A stretch of 64,000 bases of DNA from Fidelibacterota bacterium (GTDB lineage: Bacteria > Pseudomonadota > Alphaproteobacteria > Rhodospirillales > Rhodospirillaceae). The stretch lies in assembly GCA_947476065.1 (NCBI GenBank), contig CANJPG010000002.1:22799-86798 (forward strand), written 5' to 3'. Below the pieces are notes generated by a model. The model saw only the letters and a list, made by a program, of their open reading frames with translations. It did not search any database and was not told where the DNA came from. The position numbers and the translations under genes are program-made. This document shows positions 16,963 to 25,889 of this stretch, one piece after another (position 1 is the first letter of the stretch; each line of letters starts with the position of its first letter).

Positions 16963-17892
16963 TTAAACCGGACGCCAGATGGTCTGTGAGTAGCCTTCCA
17001 GCACGAGGCTGCCAAAGAAGGCGCGTTTGGTCTTGAGAATTTCGACCTTGCCCTCGTCCTTCAATTTCATCAGACGCGGATGATAGCCGCGCCAGAAGTT
17101 GCGGAGCTCATGGGCGGTGATCGCCAGATGGTCGATCAGCGAGTTGGGATCATACCAGTCATAGGTAGGCTCAACGTGCACCACCAAAGCCGGGCGCTTT
17201 TTCATCAGAAATTCAAGGAATTTGGCGTTGTTCTCGCCGGTCTGCTCGAGCGCCCCGACCGTAACGACCACCGAATTCTTGGGGATTTCGATGCTGTAGT
17301 CCGGATTGAAGAAGTCGAACAGATGGCCGTGGGTCTTCAAACCCTTCACCTTGCGCAGGCTTTCGACGATCTCCACGGACGGCTCGGCCCAATCGAGGCC
17401 GTGCACGGTGGCCGCGGGATACAGCTCAGCCAGACGGGCGACATTGAAGCCCGAGCCGCAGCCGAATTCAAAAATGTGATCAAAGCCCTTGAAGAAAGTC
17501 AGGAACAGCCACTCGCGGAAAACTTCGTACCAGTGCTTTTCAAAGAACGGGTCTTCGGTCTTCACGAAGTCGCCGAACAGGCGAACCGGCATGTTGGGGC
17601 GGATATACTTCGGCAGCAGCGCGTCGAGATCGCCCGAGGACTGCTGGAAACCCTTGAGGTTTTCGCCCCAGCCTTCGATCCAGCGCTTTTTATCGCCGTC
17701 GGTCACGAAGGAGAACTGGCGGTCGCGGATGCGGCGCAGGAAATCCAGGATGATCTGGTCGCGCTCGGGCGTCGGGTACGGCGCATAGCCCCAGGTACCC
17801 TTGTTGATCATGTCGACGCAGACCTGCGGCATGGTGGACGCGTCGATGCCGAACAGATCGGCGAATTCCTTGAGGGTCAGACGAGAGGTCAC
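16963..17892 (-). CDS. Class I SAM-dependent methyltransferase
   Basis: A 309-residue protein whose central part has the SAM-binding motif FEFGCGSGFNVARL (about residues 142-155), followed by HGLDWAEPS at the end of strand two. The N-terminal 130 residues are helical and specific to this family. The C-terminal part contains LRNFWRGYHPRLMKL. It sits between the ThDP-enzyme genes and the SDR in the minus operon, so a sugar-linked or small-molecule substrate is likely. I cannot tell O- from N- or C-methylation. A 40-bp gap separates it from the E1-beta gene upstream. Confidence 0.8.
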   Translation of the reverse strand: MTSRLTLKEFADLFGIDASTMPQVCVDMINKGTWGYAPYPTPERDQIILDFLRRIRDRQFSFVTDGDKKRWIEGWGENLKGFQQSSGDLDALLPKYIRPNMPVRLFGDFVKTEDPFFEKHWYEVFREWLFLTFFKGFDHIFEFGCGSGFNVARLAELYPAATVHGLDWAEPSVEIVESLRKVKGLKTHGHLFDFFNPDYSIEIPKNSVVVTVGALEQTGENNAKFLEFLMKKRPALVVHVEPTYDWYDPNSLIDHLAITAHELRNFWRGYHPRLMKLKDEGKVEILKTKRAFFGSLVLEGYSQTIWRPV

Positions 17893-17932
17893 GAAGCACC
17901 AGTTCCTTCTTTAAAGGCAGCAATGGTCCGGC

Positions 17933-18973
17933 TTACAGGGGCCCGCGGAAACGCCGCTCGTGGCTGAAGAAGTCTACGCCGCTTAAGTCCATCGGCGCAC
18001 GCTGCAGCATCTTCTCGGCCATCCGCACAATTGTCTCGGCATTGGGATAGAAATGGTTCTCAAGGGTACGCACGGTGGGGCACGGCGTGGGCGCAAAGCC
18101 GACGCGCTCGATCGGCTGTTTCAGCCTGCCGAAACAGGCAACGCCCACGTCAGCGGCGATCTCGGCGCTGAGGCCGGAATTGAGCCAGTCGTAATCGGCA
18201 ATGAGCAGACGACCGGTCTTTTTGACCGAAGCGATGATCGGCGCCATATCCATAGGCGCCAACGTGCGTGGGTCGATGACCTCGACGTTGATGCCCACAC
18301 CGGCCAAAATTTTTGCGGCATGCACGGCCTCGATAACCATCCAGGATGTCGCAACAATCGTCAGGTCGGAGCCCTCGCGCAAAGTCTGCGCAACGCCAAT
18401 TGGCGTCTCGTAGGATTCCTCGGGAACGTCGTCTTCGATCCAGTGCAGCCAACGGTGTTCCAGGAACACCACCGGGTTATTGTCGCGAATCGCGGCCGCC
18501 AGCAGGCCTTTGCCGTCGCGCGGCGTTGCGGGCGCCACCACCTTCAAACCGGGAATGTGCGTAAAGTAGTTGAACAGGCTTTTGCTGTGCTGCGCGCCCT
18601 GTCCCCAGCCGCGGCCGATGATGGCGCGGATGACAATGGGCACCGGCGTATGACCGCCAGTCATATAGTTGTGGCAGGAAATCATATTGACGAGTTGATT
18701 CATCGCCAACAAAAGGAAATCAGTGCGGATGTGGATATGAACCGGGCGCAGGCCCTTAAGCGCTGCGCCCAGGGCAAAGCCGGTCATAATGTCTTCGCTG
18801 AGGGGCGTGTCGAAGCAGCGCTGCGGGCCGAACTTTTCGCCGAGGCCGACGGTCGTGCCAAAAATGCCCTTAAAATCGGGAACTCCGATGCCGTAGACGA
18901 TCACCGACGGGTCCCGCTCCATTTCCTGGAACAGGCATTCCCGAATGGCTTCCGCGAAACTAAGGCGCCTCAT
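17933..18973 (-). CDS. ThDP-dependent dehydrogenase E1-beta-type subunit (pair 1)
   Basis: A 346-residue transketolase-like protein (pyrimidine-binding and C-terminal domains) of the 2-oxoacid dehydrogenase E1-beta type. The catalytic Glu region reads DTPLSEDIMTGFALGAAL. GRGWGQGAQHSKSLFNYF is the conserved HSQSLE-type loop. The frame is open further upstream, but ATG 18973 is chosen because family similarity begins there and it overlaps the E1-alpha stop by 14 bp, as expected for coupled alpha/beta genes. It should form an alpha2beta2 heterotetramer with the product of 18960-19952. There is no lipoyl E2 or E3 gene in the window, so a classic dehydrogenase complex is unlikely to be the purpose. 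Confidence 0.88.
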   Translation of the reverse strand: MRRLSFAEAIRECLFQEMERDPSVIVYGIGVPDFKGIFGTTVGLGEKFGPQRCFDTPLSEDIMTGFALGAALKGLRPVHIHIRTDFLLLAMNQLVNMISCHNYMTGGHTPVPIVIRAIIGRGWGQGAQHSKSLFNYFTHIPGLKVVAPATPRDGKGLLAAAIRDNNPVVFLEHRWLHWIEDDVPEESYETPIGVAQTLREGSDLTIVATSWMVIEAVHAAKILAGVGINVEVIDPRTLAPMDMAPIIASVKKTGRLLIADYDWLNSGLSAEIAADVGVACFGRLKQPIERVGFAPTPCPTVRTLENHFYPNAETIVRMAEKMLQRAPMDLSGVDFFSHERRFRGPL

Positions 18974-19952
18974 AGAACACCCCGTAATAGAGTTGTTGGG
19001 GGGTAGGGTGTGCGGCGGCCTTGGCAGCGGCGACACTGGCGAGGATGGCCGCGTTGATCTCGTTTTCCACCGCCACGACGTCTTTTTCGGCGAGGCCATT
19101 GGCCAGCAGGCGCGCACGCTGCAGCGCCACGCAGTCGCGGCCTTTCCAATAAGCGTCCTCTTCGGCGCGGCGATAAGGTGCGTCCGAGTCCATCGTCGTA
19201 CCGCACGGTTCCAGATAGCGGTAAGTCTTGACGTTCAGGAAAGCCGGCGTACCCATGGCAATGATCTGCGCGATGGCGGACCTGGTCATCGCGTAAATGC
19301 TTTCGACATCGTTGGTGTCGTCTTCATAGACTGAGCACCGGTATTTCTTGACGACTTCCACTAGCGAATTAAAGCCCTGGCGGTGGGATTTGCGCGTGTG
19401 TACGGCGAGATCGTTGTCCTCGCAGACGAACATCATCGGCAGGCCCATGGCGCAGGAGACGTTGAGGGATTCCCAGAACACGCCTTCATCAGTGGCACCG
19501 TCGCCAAAAAAAGCCGCGGCGATGCGCCCGGGCGAGTTCTGCTTGTTGGCAAAGGCTGCGCCGACGGCAACAGGGATGCCCGCGGCGACAATTCCCGTTG
19601 AGCCGAGCATCCCCTTGGGAATGTCGGCCAGATGCATCGAGCCGCTTTTGCCATCGGCCGTGCCGTTCACGCGGCCGTGCAGTTCGCCGAAAAAGGAGCC
19701 GTGGTCTTCGGTCTGCGCGAGATAGGTCGCGTGACTGCGGTAACTGGCAACGACGTCGCCGTTATTGCCGAGCGCGCGGCAGACACCCACCGCCACGGCT
19801 TCCTGGCCCATGGACATATGCATGGGCGTCTTCATTTCGTCGTCGGGATAGATCCGGACGATGGTTTCCTCGCAACGCCGTGTCATAAACAGCGTCTTGT
19901 AGAGGGACAGCGATAATGCTGCTGAATTCGACGATGGTGCCGGAGTGTTCAT
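18960..19952 (-). CDS. ThDP-dependent dehydrogenase E1-alpha-type subunit (pair 1)
   Basis: A 330-residue E1-alpha-type protein. It carries the ThDP/Mg motif GDGATDEGVFWESLN (about residues 168-182), the family His in YRSHATYL and the GKSGSMHLAD substrate-site loop. It is the partner of the overlapping E1-beta gene. Family members bind ThDP, decarboxylate a 2-oxo acid and hand the acyl or hydroxyethyl unit to an acceptor. In standard complexes the acceptor is lipoyl-E2, absent here. In this sugar island a keto-sugar acceptor is a reasonable inference, as proposed for the E1-like pair in avilamycin sugar branching (from memory). It starts 12 bp after the second beta gene. Confidence 0.88.
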   Translation of the reverse strand: MNTPAPSSNSAALSLSLYKTLFMTRRCEETIVRIYPDDEMKTPMHMSMGQEAVAVGVCRALGNNGDVVASYRSHATYLAQTEDHGSFFGELHGRVNGTADGKSGSMHLADIPKGMLGSTGIVAAGIPVAVGAAFANKQNSPGRIAAAFFGDGATDEGVFWESLNVSCAMGLPMMFVCEDNDLAVHTRKSHRQGFNSLVEVVKKYRCSVYEDDTNDVESIYAMTRSAIAQIIAMGTPAFLNVKTYRYLEPCGTTMDSDAPYRRAEEDAYWKGRDCVALQRARLLANGLAEKDVVAVENEINAAILASVAAAKAAAHPTPQQLYYGVFYEAP

Positions 19953-19964
19953 CGGATTGAATCT

Positions 19965-21041
19965 TTAAAACGGGCCCTTGAAGCGTTTGTACACATCGGC
20001 CATCGACCGCTCATGCGGCAGCTCTATGCCGTGATCGGCCTTCCCGCGCACGAGCTTGGCGATACTATCGGTCAAAGTCGTAAGGTTTGGATAGTAGATA
20101 TCTTCCAGCGATTTAGCCGTGGGGCAGGGTGCCGCGGCCATGCCGAGGGTGACTACCGGCGCCTTGAGCGCGCCAGGGTCCCGTTCGCAGACGATGCGGC
20201 AGATTTCAGCACCCACGCCGTAGGGCTGCCAGCTGGTATCGGCCACCAGGAGCCTGCCGGTGCGGCCCACACTCTCCATGATCACGTTGGCGTCGATATG
20301 CGAGACGCAGTGCAGATCAATGACGTCACAGGAAACGCCCCGGTCGGCCAGCCAGTCGGCGGCACGGCGGGCTTCCAGGCTCATGATCGATGTGCTGACG
20401 ACGGTTACGTCGTTGCCCTTGCGCACGCGGCGCTGGGAGAACGGGGTCTTACCCAAAACCGTCGGCTCATGGTCGCGCTCGAAGGTCAGGTCGTACATCA
20501 GACGGTGTTCGAGGCTGATAACCGGACCCCGGTGATGCTGCACGGCATGGGCATAGCTATCGACGATGGCGCCCGAACTCGCGGGCATAATGACCCTCAG
20601 GCCGGGAATATGCGCGAACAACGACTGCAAACTCTGGCTGTGCTGCGCACCCTGACCCCAGGAACGGCCGATAACCAGACGCACCAGCATCGGCACATCG
20701 AACAAGCCGCCGAACATGTATTTGTACTTGGCGGCCAGATTGATGATCTGGTTCATCGCCAGCAGAACAAAGTCGGCGCGGATATGGATATTGATCGGAT
20801 AGGCGCCGTTCAGCGCCGCGCCAATGCATATGCCGGTCACGCCTTCTTCCGCCAGCGGCACTTCGATCATGCGGTTCTTGCCGAATTTCTCGCCAAGACC
20901 GGTAGTGGTGCCGAAGATGCCCTTGTGGTCGTTCACGCCCTGGCCGAAGACCAGCGTATTGGGCAACGCCATGGCGTCGTGCATCGCTTTGAACAAAGCT
21001 TCGCGGTAACTAAGGGCCGTCGGTTGTGCCTGATGTGTCAT
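19965..21041 (-). CDS. ThDP-dependent dehydrogenase E1-beta-type subunit (pair 2)
   Basis: A 358-residue paralogue of the 17933-18973 product. It has the equivalent landmarks EVPLAEEGVTGICIGAAL (catalytic Glu region) and GRSWGQGAQHSQSLQSLF. The two beta proteins share their overall layout (both contain a KGIFGTT block and end FKGPF or FRGPL) but differ widely elsewhere, so they probably diverged in substrate or acceptor rather than arising by recent duplication. It lies 14 bp after its alpha partner in the minus operon. Confidence 0.88.
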   Translation of the reverse strand: MTHQAQPTALSYREALFKAMHDAMALPNTLVFGQGVNDHKGIFGTTTGLGEKFGKNRMIEVPLAEEGVTGICIGAALNGAYPINIHIRADFVLLAMNQIINLAAKYKYMFGGLFDVPMLVRLVIGRSWGQGAQHSQSLQSLFAHIPGLRVIMPASSGAIVDSYAHAVQHHRGPVISLEHRLMYDLTFERDHEPTVLGKTPFSQRRVRKGNDVTVVSTSIMSLEARRAADWLADRGVSCDVIDLHCVSHIDANVIMESVGRTGRLLVADTSWQPYGVGAEICRIVCERDPGALKAPVVTLGMAAAPCPTAKSLEDIYYPNLTTLTDSIAKLVRGKADHGIELPHERSMADVYKRFKGPF

Positions 21042-21055
21042 GTGCGTGCGGCTTC

Positions 21056-21991
21056 TTATTCGACGTCGGTGAGAAGGTCGGCAAGGCCCGGAGCCGGGCT
21101 GGCTTCGGCAAAGGCCACGGCGCGGTCGATTTCCGACTTAACATCGGCTTCCATCTCTTTGACGAGATCGGCCCAGCGGTACAGCGGGTCGGTGGCGAGC
21201 CATTTTTCCATCTCGGCGCGGCTGCGGTAGCCGGAATCAAAGTCGTCACCGGGACCCACGTGCTCCTTGTAGCGGTATGTCTTGATCATCAGCCACTCCG
21301 GCCCGCCGCCGCTACGCAAGGACTCAAGCAGCTTGGCGCTGGTATCGGCGATCTTGATGAGATCGTTGCCGTCTTCGATGACAGTGGTGTTGATGTTATA
21401 GGCCTTGGCGTGCGTTACGATGTCGAAAGCCTGGCGTTCCCGCAGGGGTGTGTGGACGGCGAGCGCATTGTTTTCGCAGACGAAGAGCACTGGCAGCTTG
21501 TGAAGAGACGCGAAGTTGAGGCTCTCGTGATAGACCCCCTCCTCGATGGCGCCGTCGCCGAAAATCGTAATGATCGCCTGTTTGTCGCCGCGCACTTTTG
21601 CTGCGAGTGCTGCGCCAACGGCATGGGGGATAGTGCTGGCCACGACGGCGGACGAACCCATCATGCCAACTTCGGGTGCCGCCAAGTGCATTGAGCCGGC
21701 TTTGCCGCCGGAGACACCGCCCTTGCGCCCATACAACTCAGCCATGAGCTCGGGCAGCTTGCCGCCCTTGGCGACGTAATAGGCGTGACCGCGGTAGGTG
21801 GTGAAAAGCACGTCGCGCGCTGTCATGGGCTCGCACAGGCCGACGGCCACGGGCTCCTGGCCGATGGACAAATGCACCGGGCTTTGAATCTTGTCCGATG
21901 GATAGAGTTCGATCACGCGTTCTTCGATCCGGCGGATCAGCAAAGTCTGATAGATCAGCCGTTTTAGGCGCTCGTTATGCGTATTTGCCAC
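21056..21991 (-). CDS. ThDP-dependent dehydrogenase E1-alpha-type subunit (pair 2)
   Basis: A 311-residue E1-alpha-type protein with the ThDP/Mg motif GDGAIEEGVYHESLNF (about residues 144-159), TYRGHAYYV in place of the YRSHATYL block of pair 1, and GGKAGSMHLAAPEVG. Order in the operon is alpha2-beta2-alpha1-beta1, so the two pairs are head to tail. It follows the Nudix gene after 18 bp. The substrate is unknown. Other possibilities, such as acetoin dehydrogenase or branched-chain oxoacid dehydrogenase, are disfavoured because the rest of those complexes is missing. Confidence 0.88.
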   Translation of the reverse strand: MANTHNERLKRLIYQTLLIRRIEERVIELYPSDKIQSPVHLSIGQEPVAVGLCEPMTARDVLFTTYRGHAYYVAKGGKLPELMAELYGRKGGVSGGKAGSMHLAAPEVGMMGSSAVVASTIPHAVGAALAAKVRGDKQAIITIFGDGAIEEGVYHESLNFASLHKLPVLFVCENNALAVHTPLRERQAFDIVTHAKAYNINTTVIEDGNDLIKIADTSAKLLESLRSGGGPEWLMIKTYRYKEHVGPGDDFDSGYRSRAEMEKWLATDPLYRWADLVKEMEADVKSEIDRAVAFAEASPAPGLADLLTDVE

Positions 21992-22009
21992 GTCTTCCCC
22001 GCTGGGCCG

Positions 22010-22627
22010 TCATTCCGCGCCGTGAGTGTTTGCGCTAAATTGTTGATTAATCTCGTTAATACTTGCTTTAAATATATCGATCGACCACAGCAATTCCGCC
22101 AATTTTATAGCCCCCAGAGCCACCAGGCAGTGCATGCCCTCCTGCTGGATAACACTTAGGAATTGCGCCCGCGGCACAATGACCATCTCCGGGCCCCGCT
22201 CCTTAACCGGCGTTACGGCGGCCGCCGCCACTCCAATAAACAATGATTGGAGCGTGTGCAAACGGCTTGGAATCGGCTCCGTCTGGCCCAGGCATTGCAC
22301 CCGGGCGAGGCGCATTCCGGTCTCTTCAAAGACCTCGCGGCGCACGGCTTGCTCGGGTGTCTCGCCGGCGTCGATACGGCCTGCGGGGAACTCCAGGGTA
22401 AACATTTCGACGACCGGCCGGGGCTGACGGACCATGACAAAATCGCCGTCCGCCGAAAGCAAGACGCAGATGACCCCGGCATTCTCGACCACGCGGTAAT
22501 AGGGAGCGGGCACATAAGCTGGGTCGCCGTGGGAAGGGTCTGCGGCGCCCATATCAAGCGCCTCCACCCGCAGCCATTGTGATTCAAACACAATGGATGT
22601 TGCGACGGGCGTCACCTTCTGCGGCAT
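22010..22627 (-). CDS. Nudix hydrolase
   Basis: A 205-residue protein from ATG 22627, with a complete Nudix box at residues 83-105 (G-x5-E-x7-REVFEETG-M). It should cleave a nucleoside-diphosphate-linked compound; the sequence resembles ADP-ribose or NDP-sugar pyrophosphatases (EFPAGRIDAGE). ATG 22627 lies 1 bp after the stop of the kinase gene, which settles the start against a longer open frame. In the operon it may remove misprocessed NDP-sugars or balance the NDP-heptose pool. That role is inferred from position only. Confidence 0.87.
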   Translation of the reverse strand: MPQKVTPVATSIVFESQWLRVEALDMGAADPSHGDPAYVPAPYYRVVENAGVICVLLSADGDFVMVRQPRPVVEMFTLEFPAGRIDAGETPEQAVRREVFEETGMRLARVQCLGQTEPIPSRLHTLQSLFIGVAAAAVTPVKERGPEMVIVPRAQFLSVIQQEGMHCLVALGAIKLAELLWSIDIFKASINEINQQFSANTHGAE

Positions 22628-22628
22628 T

Positions 22629-23639
22629 TTAACCGCCTGCGGCAGCGTCGGCCGAATAGACGACCTGTGTGCCCGAGGTGCCCAGCTGGAACGGCACGAA
22701 AGTGCCGATGTCATCCAGCTTTGAAATAACTTGTTCGCGCCGCTCGGGCGGCACGACAAAACACATGAACCCGGCTTGGCCCGCGCCCAGTAGCTTGCCG
22801 CCCCAGGCCCCATTCTCGCGCGCTAACGTATAAACGCGGTCGATGAACTCAGTGGAGACCTGATCACTGATGCCACGCTTCAAAGTCCAGGCTTCATGGA
22901 GCAGATTGCCGAAGGCTTCGATGTCGCCGTTCTGCAGAATTCCGACACCTTCAGCGGCCATGGCCTGCATACGCGTGACCTGGGCCTTGCGGTCGCCCAG
23001 ATTGCGGATGACGGCCTCGGCGACGCTGGACGCCGTGCGCTGGCGGCCAGTAAAAAACAGCAGCAGATGCTGATTTAGGCGATCGAAGTGCACCTTAGGC
23101 AAGTTGATCGGTTTGACGTTGATGGAGCTGTCCTTACCGAACTCGATGTAGTTAAGGCCGCCGTAGGCGGCGGCAGCCTGATCCTGCGAACCAACACGGT
23201 CGCCCAGCAAATTGCGCTCCAGGTGGATGGCTTCCATCGTCAGGCTCTGCGGACTCGGCTTTTCGCCACGTACCGTCCGCAGGGCATTAATCAGACCCAC
23301 CGCAAACGTCGAGCTCGAGCCCATGCCCGAGCGGGCCGGCAAGTCGCCTTGATAGGTGATCTCGTAACCGATCGAATCGTCGAAGTTCAGGAACTTCATG
23401 CCTTCGCGCACGGCCGGGTGCAGAATGTCGTGCAATGTTTCTACGGTCTCGACATGGCGCCAGATGACGCGGTGGACGAGGCCGCCGATCTTCGGCAGAT
23501 GCCGCGCCGTGATGTAGACGTATTTATTGATGGACGTCGACAGCACCGCGCCGCCGTTCTGCAAATACCATTCAGGATAGTCGCTCCCCCCGCCAAAAAA
23601 CGAGATTCGGTAGGGCGTGCGTGTAATTACGAAGCTCAT
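22629..23639 (-). CDS. hddA: GHMP kinase, D-glycero-alpha-D-manno-heptose 7-phosphate kinase (HddA type)
   Basis: A 336-residue GHMP-family sugar kinase. The N-terminal RTPYRISFFGGGSDYPEWY and the ATP-binding loop PARSGMGSSS (residues 101-110) are those of HddA and related heptose/fucose kinases. A C-terminal GGKLLGAGQAGF block completes the fold. HddA phosphorylates D-glycero-D-manno-heptose 7-phosphate at C1 in the GDP-heptose pathway. The presence of gmhA and a fused GmhB/HddC protein in the divergent operon makes this assignment better than fucokinase. It overlaps the dehydratase gene upstream by 4 bp (ATGA). Confidence 0.88.
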   Translation of the reverse strand: MSFVITRTPYRISFFGGGSDYPEWYLQNGGAVLSTSINKYVYITARHLPKIGGLVHRVIWRHVETVETLHDILHPAVREGMKFLNFDDSIGYEITYQGDLPARSGMGSSSTFAVGLINALRTVRGEKPSPQSLTMEAIHLERNLLGDRVGSQDQAAAAYGGLNYIEFGKDSSINVKPINLPKVHFDRLNQHLLLFFTGRQRTASSVAEAVIRNLGDRKAQVTRMQAMAAEGVGILQNGDIEAFGNLLHEAWTLKRGISDQVSTEFIDRVYTLARENGAWGGKLLGAGQAGFMCFVVPPERREQVISKLDDIGTFVPFQLGTSGTQVVYSADAAAGG

Positions 23640-24610
23640 TTGCTGTACAGACTCTTGAGGCGAACGCGGTGGTAGTTGAGCAGGTCGAGCAGTGTTTCTT
23701 CCATCGAGATGGTGGGCGCCCAGCCTGTGGCCTTCCTGAATTTGGAAACGTCGGGGATCTGCAGCGTCACATCAGAAGGCCGCAAGCGCGCGGGGTCCAC
23801 TTCATGCGTCACGGCAACGGTGGCATGGGATTTGAGAATGTCCAGAATCTTGCCAATGGTGGCGGTTTCTTCGCCCCCGATGTTGTAGACCTCTCCCGGC
23901 GGACATTTCTCCAGAAGCGTCCAGTAAGCGCGCACGGCATCCTTGACGTGGGTGATTGTGCGCACGCTGTCGAGGTTACCCACCTTGATCGGCCCTTGCG
24001 CGAGGCCCAGTTCGCGCTCGGCGATCTGCTCGGCAAAGGTACTTTCGGCAAACACGCTGCCACGGCGCGGGCCGGTGTGAGTGAACATGCGCGTGCGCAG
24101 CGTCTTGATACCGTAGGACAGGAAATACTGAAGGCCGAGCATATCCTCGCCGACTTTGGATACGGCATAGGGGCTGGCTGGGCGCAGCACATTGCTCTCC
24201 GTAATCGGCACCTCGTCCGGGCGCACTTGGCCGTAGACCTCAGACGACGAACAGATGTGGATAACGGGGTCCGTCTTCGAGAGCCGTATGGCCTCCAGTA
24301 GGTTCGCCGTCCCAATAATGTTGGTATCGAGGGTATCGATCGGCGCAGCAAAGCTTTGATCGACATAGGACTGAGCAGCCAGGTGGAATATGCGCTCAGG
24401 CCTGACACGCGACAGCAAGTTGGTAAGACCGCTCAAGTCGCGCAGATCGCCAAGATGCAAGTTAAGGCGGTTGAGGATAGGCCGGATATTGTCTTTTGGG
24501 CTGCGCCAGCGCAGCAAGCCATGGATTTCAACGTCGCGGTGTTCGGCCAGGACATACTCGGCCAAGTGGCTGCCGACCATGCCGGTCACGCCGGTAATCA
24601 GGATTTTCAT
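23636..24610 (-). CDS. GDP-sugar 4,6-dehydratase (Gmd/DmhA-like)
   Basis: A 324-residue extended SDR. It has the cofactor motif GVTGMVGSHLA at the N-terminus, the active-site block SSSEVYG at 121-127 and the Tyr148/Lys152 pair in YAVSK. GDP-mannose 4,6-dehydratases share HLAAQSYVDQSF and the RTRMFTHTGPRRGS region, also present. Next to hddA, the likeliest substrate is GDP-D-glycero-D-manno-heptose, giving a 4-keto-6-deoxy-heptose as with DmhA of Yersinia. GDP-mannose cannot be excluded from sequence. It is tightly coupled to hddA and follows the GT61 genes after a 92-bp gap that could hold an internal promoter. Confidence 0.85.
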   Translation of the reverse strand: MKILITGVTGMVGSHLAEYVLAEHRDVEIHGLLRWRSPKDNIRPILNRLNLHLGDLRDLSGLTNLLSRVRPERIFHLAAQSYVDQSFAAPIDTLDTNIIGTANLLEAIRLSKTDPVIHICSSSEVYGQVRPDEVPITESNVLRPASPYAVSKVGEDMLGLQYFLSYGIKTLRTRMFTHTGPRRGSVFAESTFAEQIAERELGLAQGPIKVGNLDSVRTITHVKDAVRAYWTLLEKCPPGEVYNIGGEETATIGKILDILKSHATVAVTHEVDPARLRPSDVTLQIPDVSKFRKATGWAPTISMEETLLDLLNYHRVRLKSLYSK

Positions 24611-24702
24611 TGTTAGGTTCTCGCCGCTTGGGGTCTTGCAGAAGGCGTCAGGCTATCCGAAGGCTCCCGACTTGGGCAGCCCGAACCGGACCCTAATGGG
24701 AC

Positions 24703-25848
24703 TTAGTTGGGACTTTGTAAACTTTTAGATGCGGAATGCTGGCTTTCCTTAAGATCGATGGCTTTTTCTACAACCTGCTTTACGTCGCTTAAGGCCACGG
24801 TAAAGTCAGCATTTGCGCCTTCCTTGGGCCAGTCACCAGACACGGCCCGGGGCAGACGGTCATAGGTTTGGCCCAAAACCGCAGCGATACCCATAGGACC
24901 AAACACACCGGTCATATGGGCCGGTAAGATTCCTACAATGATGGAGTCAGTGGGGGCAAAATGCGTCAGCGCGGTCGCCGAGCCAATAACCGCGACGACA
25001 ATTTCGGCCGATCGCATCAAATTGACCTGCTCCGCAGCGGTCTTTCCTGCGAACTCTACATAATTGAATCCCTGGCCCTCAAGATAGCGCCAAACCTCGT
25101 CTTCATTCAGAAGCCTGCGGTGCGCCGTATCGCGGCGGCCAATGAAAATTCGCTTTGGCCCGACCGAGCCTGCCGGCGCGGCGTTCATGAGCAACTTCCG
25201 GCGCACGGCCATGATGCCATCGTCCCAAAATGCATAGCCCTCAATCCAAGCCGCGATGGGAGCTGACGTTACCCACACGCTGCGAAATTTCGGCGCCGGG
25301 TGGTGCGGCACCTTAAGGAAGCGGTCCCGCGGCACTCCAAACAGTTCAATGAACGATAGCCAGGATTCAGGCACGCCCTCGTAAACCGCCAGCGGGAACT
25401 TATCCAAAAGACCGCACCGCTCGAAGGCAGGCAGACGAAACAGGAATTCATAAATAAAGTGGCCAAAAAATTTGGTGTCGCCGGAGTAGCCACCGAGAAA
25501 GCAGCACTCTTCAGCTATATACGGGCGAGGTCGTTCCTCCTCGATGACCTGCTCCCTGTAGTAATGAGCAAATTCTTTCGGCAAATAGTTCCGATGCGAC
25601 TGATGCGCAAAAGCCGCCCGCGCGTGGCTGTCTTTGACATAACTTTTGCCGAAGACAATGGCCTCGCGAACGCGTCCGCAATACATGGCACCAGACTGGA
25701 TAGACATCTCGGTCACGCCGCTTAAGGACTTTAACGGACGCAGCAGGGTCTCGGTCGCGCGCGCGAGCCATTGAAACGGCTCTCCCTGCTCTTCGCAAAT
25801 CCGCTCCAGCGTAACGCTGTCAATTTCATGAGTTTGCGTGGTTACCAT
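24703..25848 (-). CDS. GT61-type (DUF563) glycosyltransferase
   Basis: A 381-residue protein from ATG 25848; an upstream TTG at 25869 is also open. It has the DUF563/GT61 landmarks: CCFLGGYSGDTKFFGHFIYE in the first half, KRIFIGRRDTAHRRLLNEDE near residue 245, and GSATALTHFAPTDSIIVGIL near the C-terminus. Soluble and presumably cytoplasmic. It is a clear tandem paralogue of the next gene upstream. Such enzymes transfer sugars to glycans or proteins; donor and acceptor are not readable. Base composition of both paralogues looks less GC-rich than the surrounding genes. Confidence 0.82.
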   Translation of the reverse strand: MVTTQTHEIDSVTLERICEEQGEPFQWLARATETLLRPLKSLSGVTEMSIQSGAMYCGRVREAIVFGKSYVKDSHARAAFAHQSHRNYLPKEFAHYYREQVIEEERPRPYIAEECCFLGGYSGDTKFFGHFIYEFLFRLPAFERCGLLDKFPLAVYEGVPESWLSFIELFGVPRDRFLKVPHHPAPKFRSVWVTSAPIAAWIEGYAFWDDGIMAVRRKLLMNAAPAGSVGPKRIFIGRRDTAHRRLLNEDEVWRYLEGQGFNYVEFAGKTAAEQVNLMRSAEIVVAVIGSATALTHFAPTDSIIVGILPAHMTGVFGPMGIAAVLGQTYDRLPRAVSGDWPKEGANADFTVALSDVKQVVEKAIDLKESQHSASKSLQSPN

Positions 25849-25889
25849 TGGCCCACCGGACGAAGGCAATTGTGACGTCTTGCAATCAA

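Noticed and set aside
20013..21230. 405-codon plus-strand frame opposite the E1 genes
   Set aside because: It spans two real genes and their boundary with no domain; an antisense artefact.
17933..21991. Pyruvate or branched-chain oxoacid dehydrogenase complex
   Set aside because: Only E1 subunits are present, twice, with no E2 or E3, inside a sugar operon.
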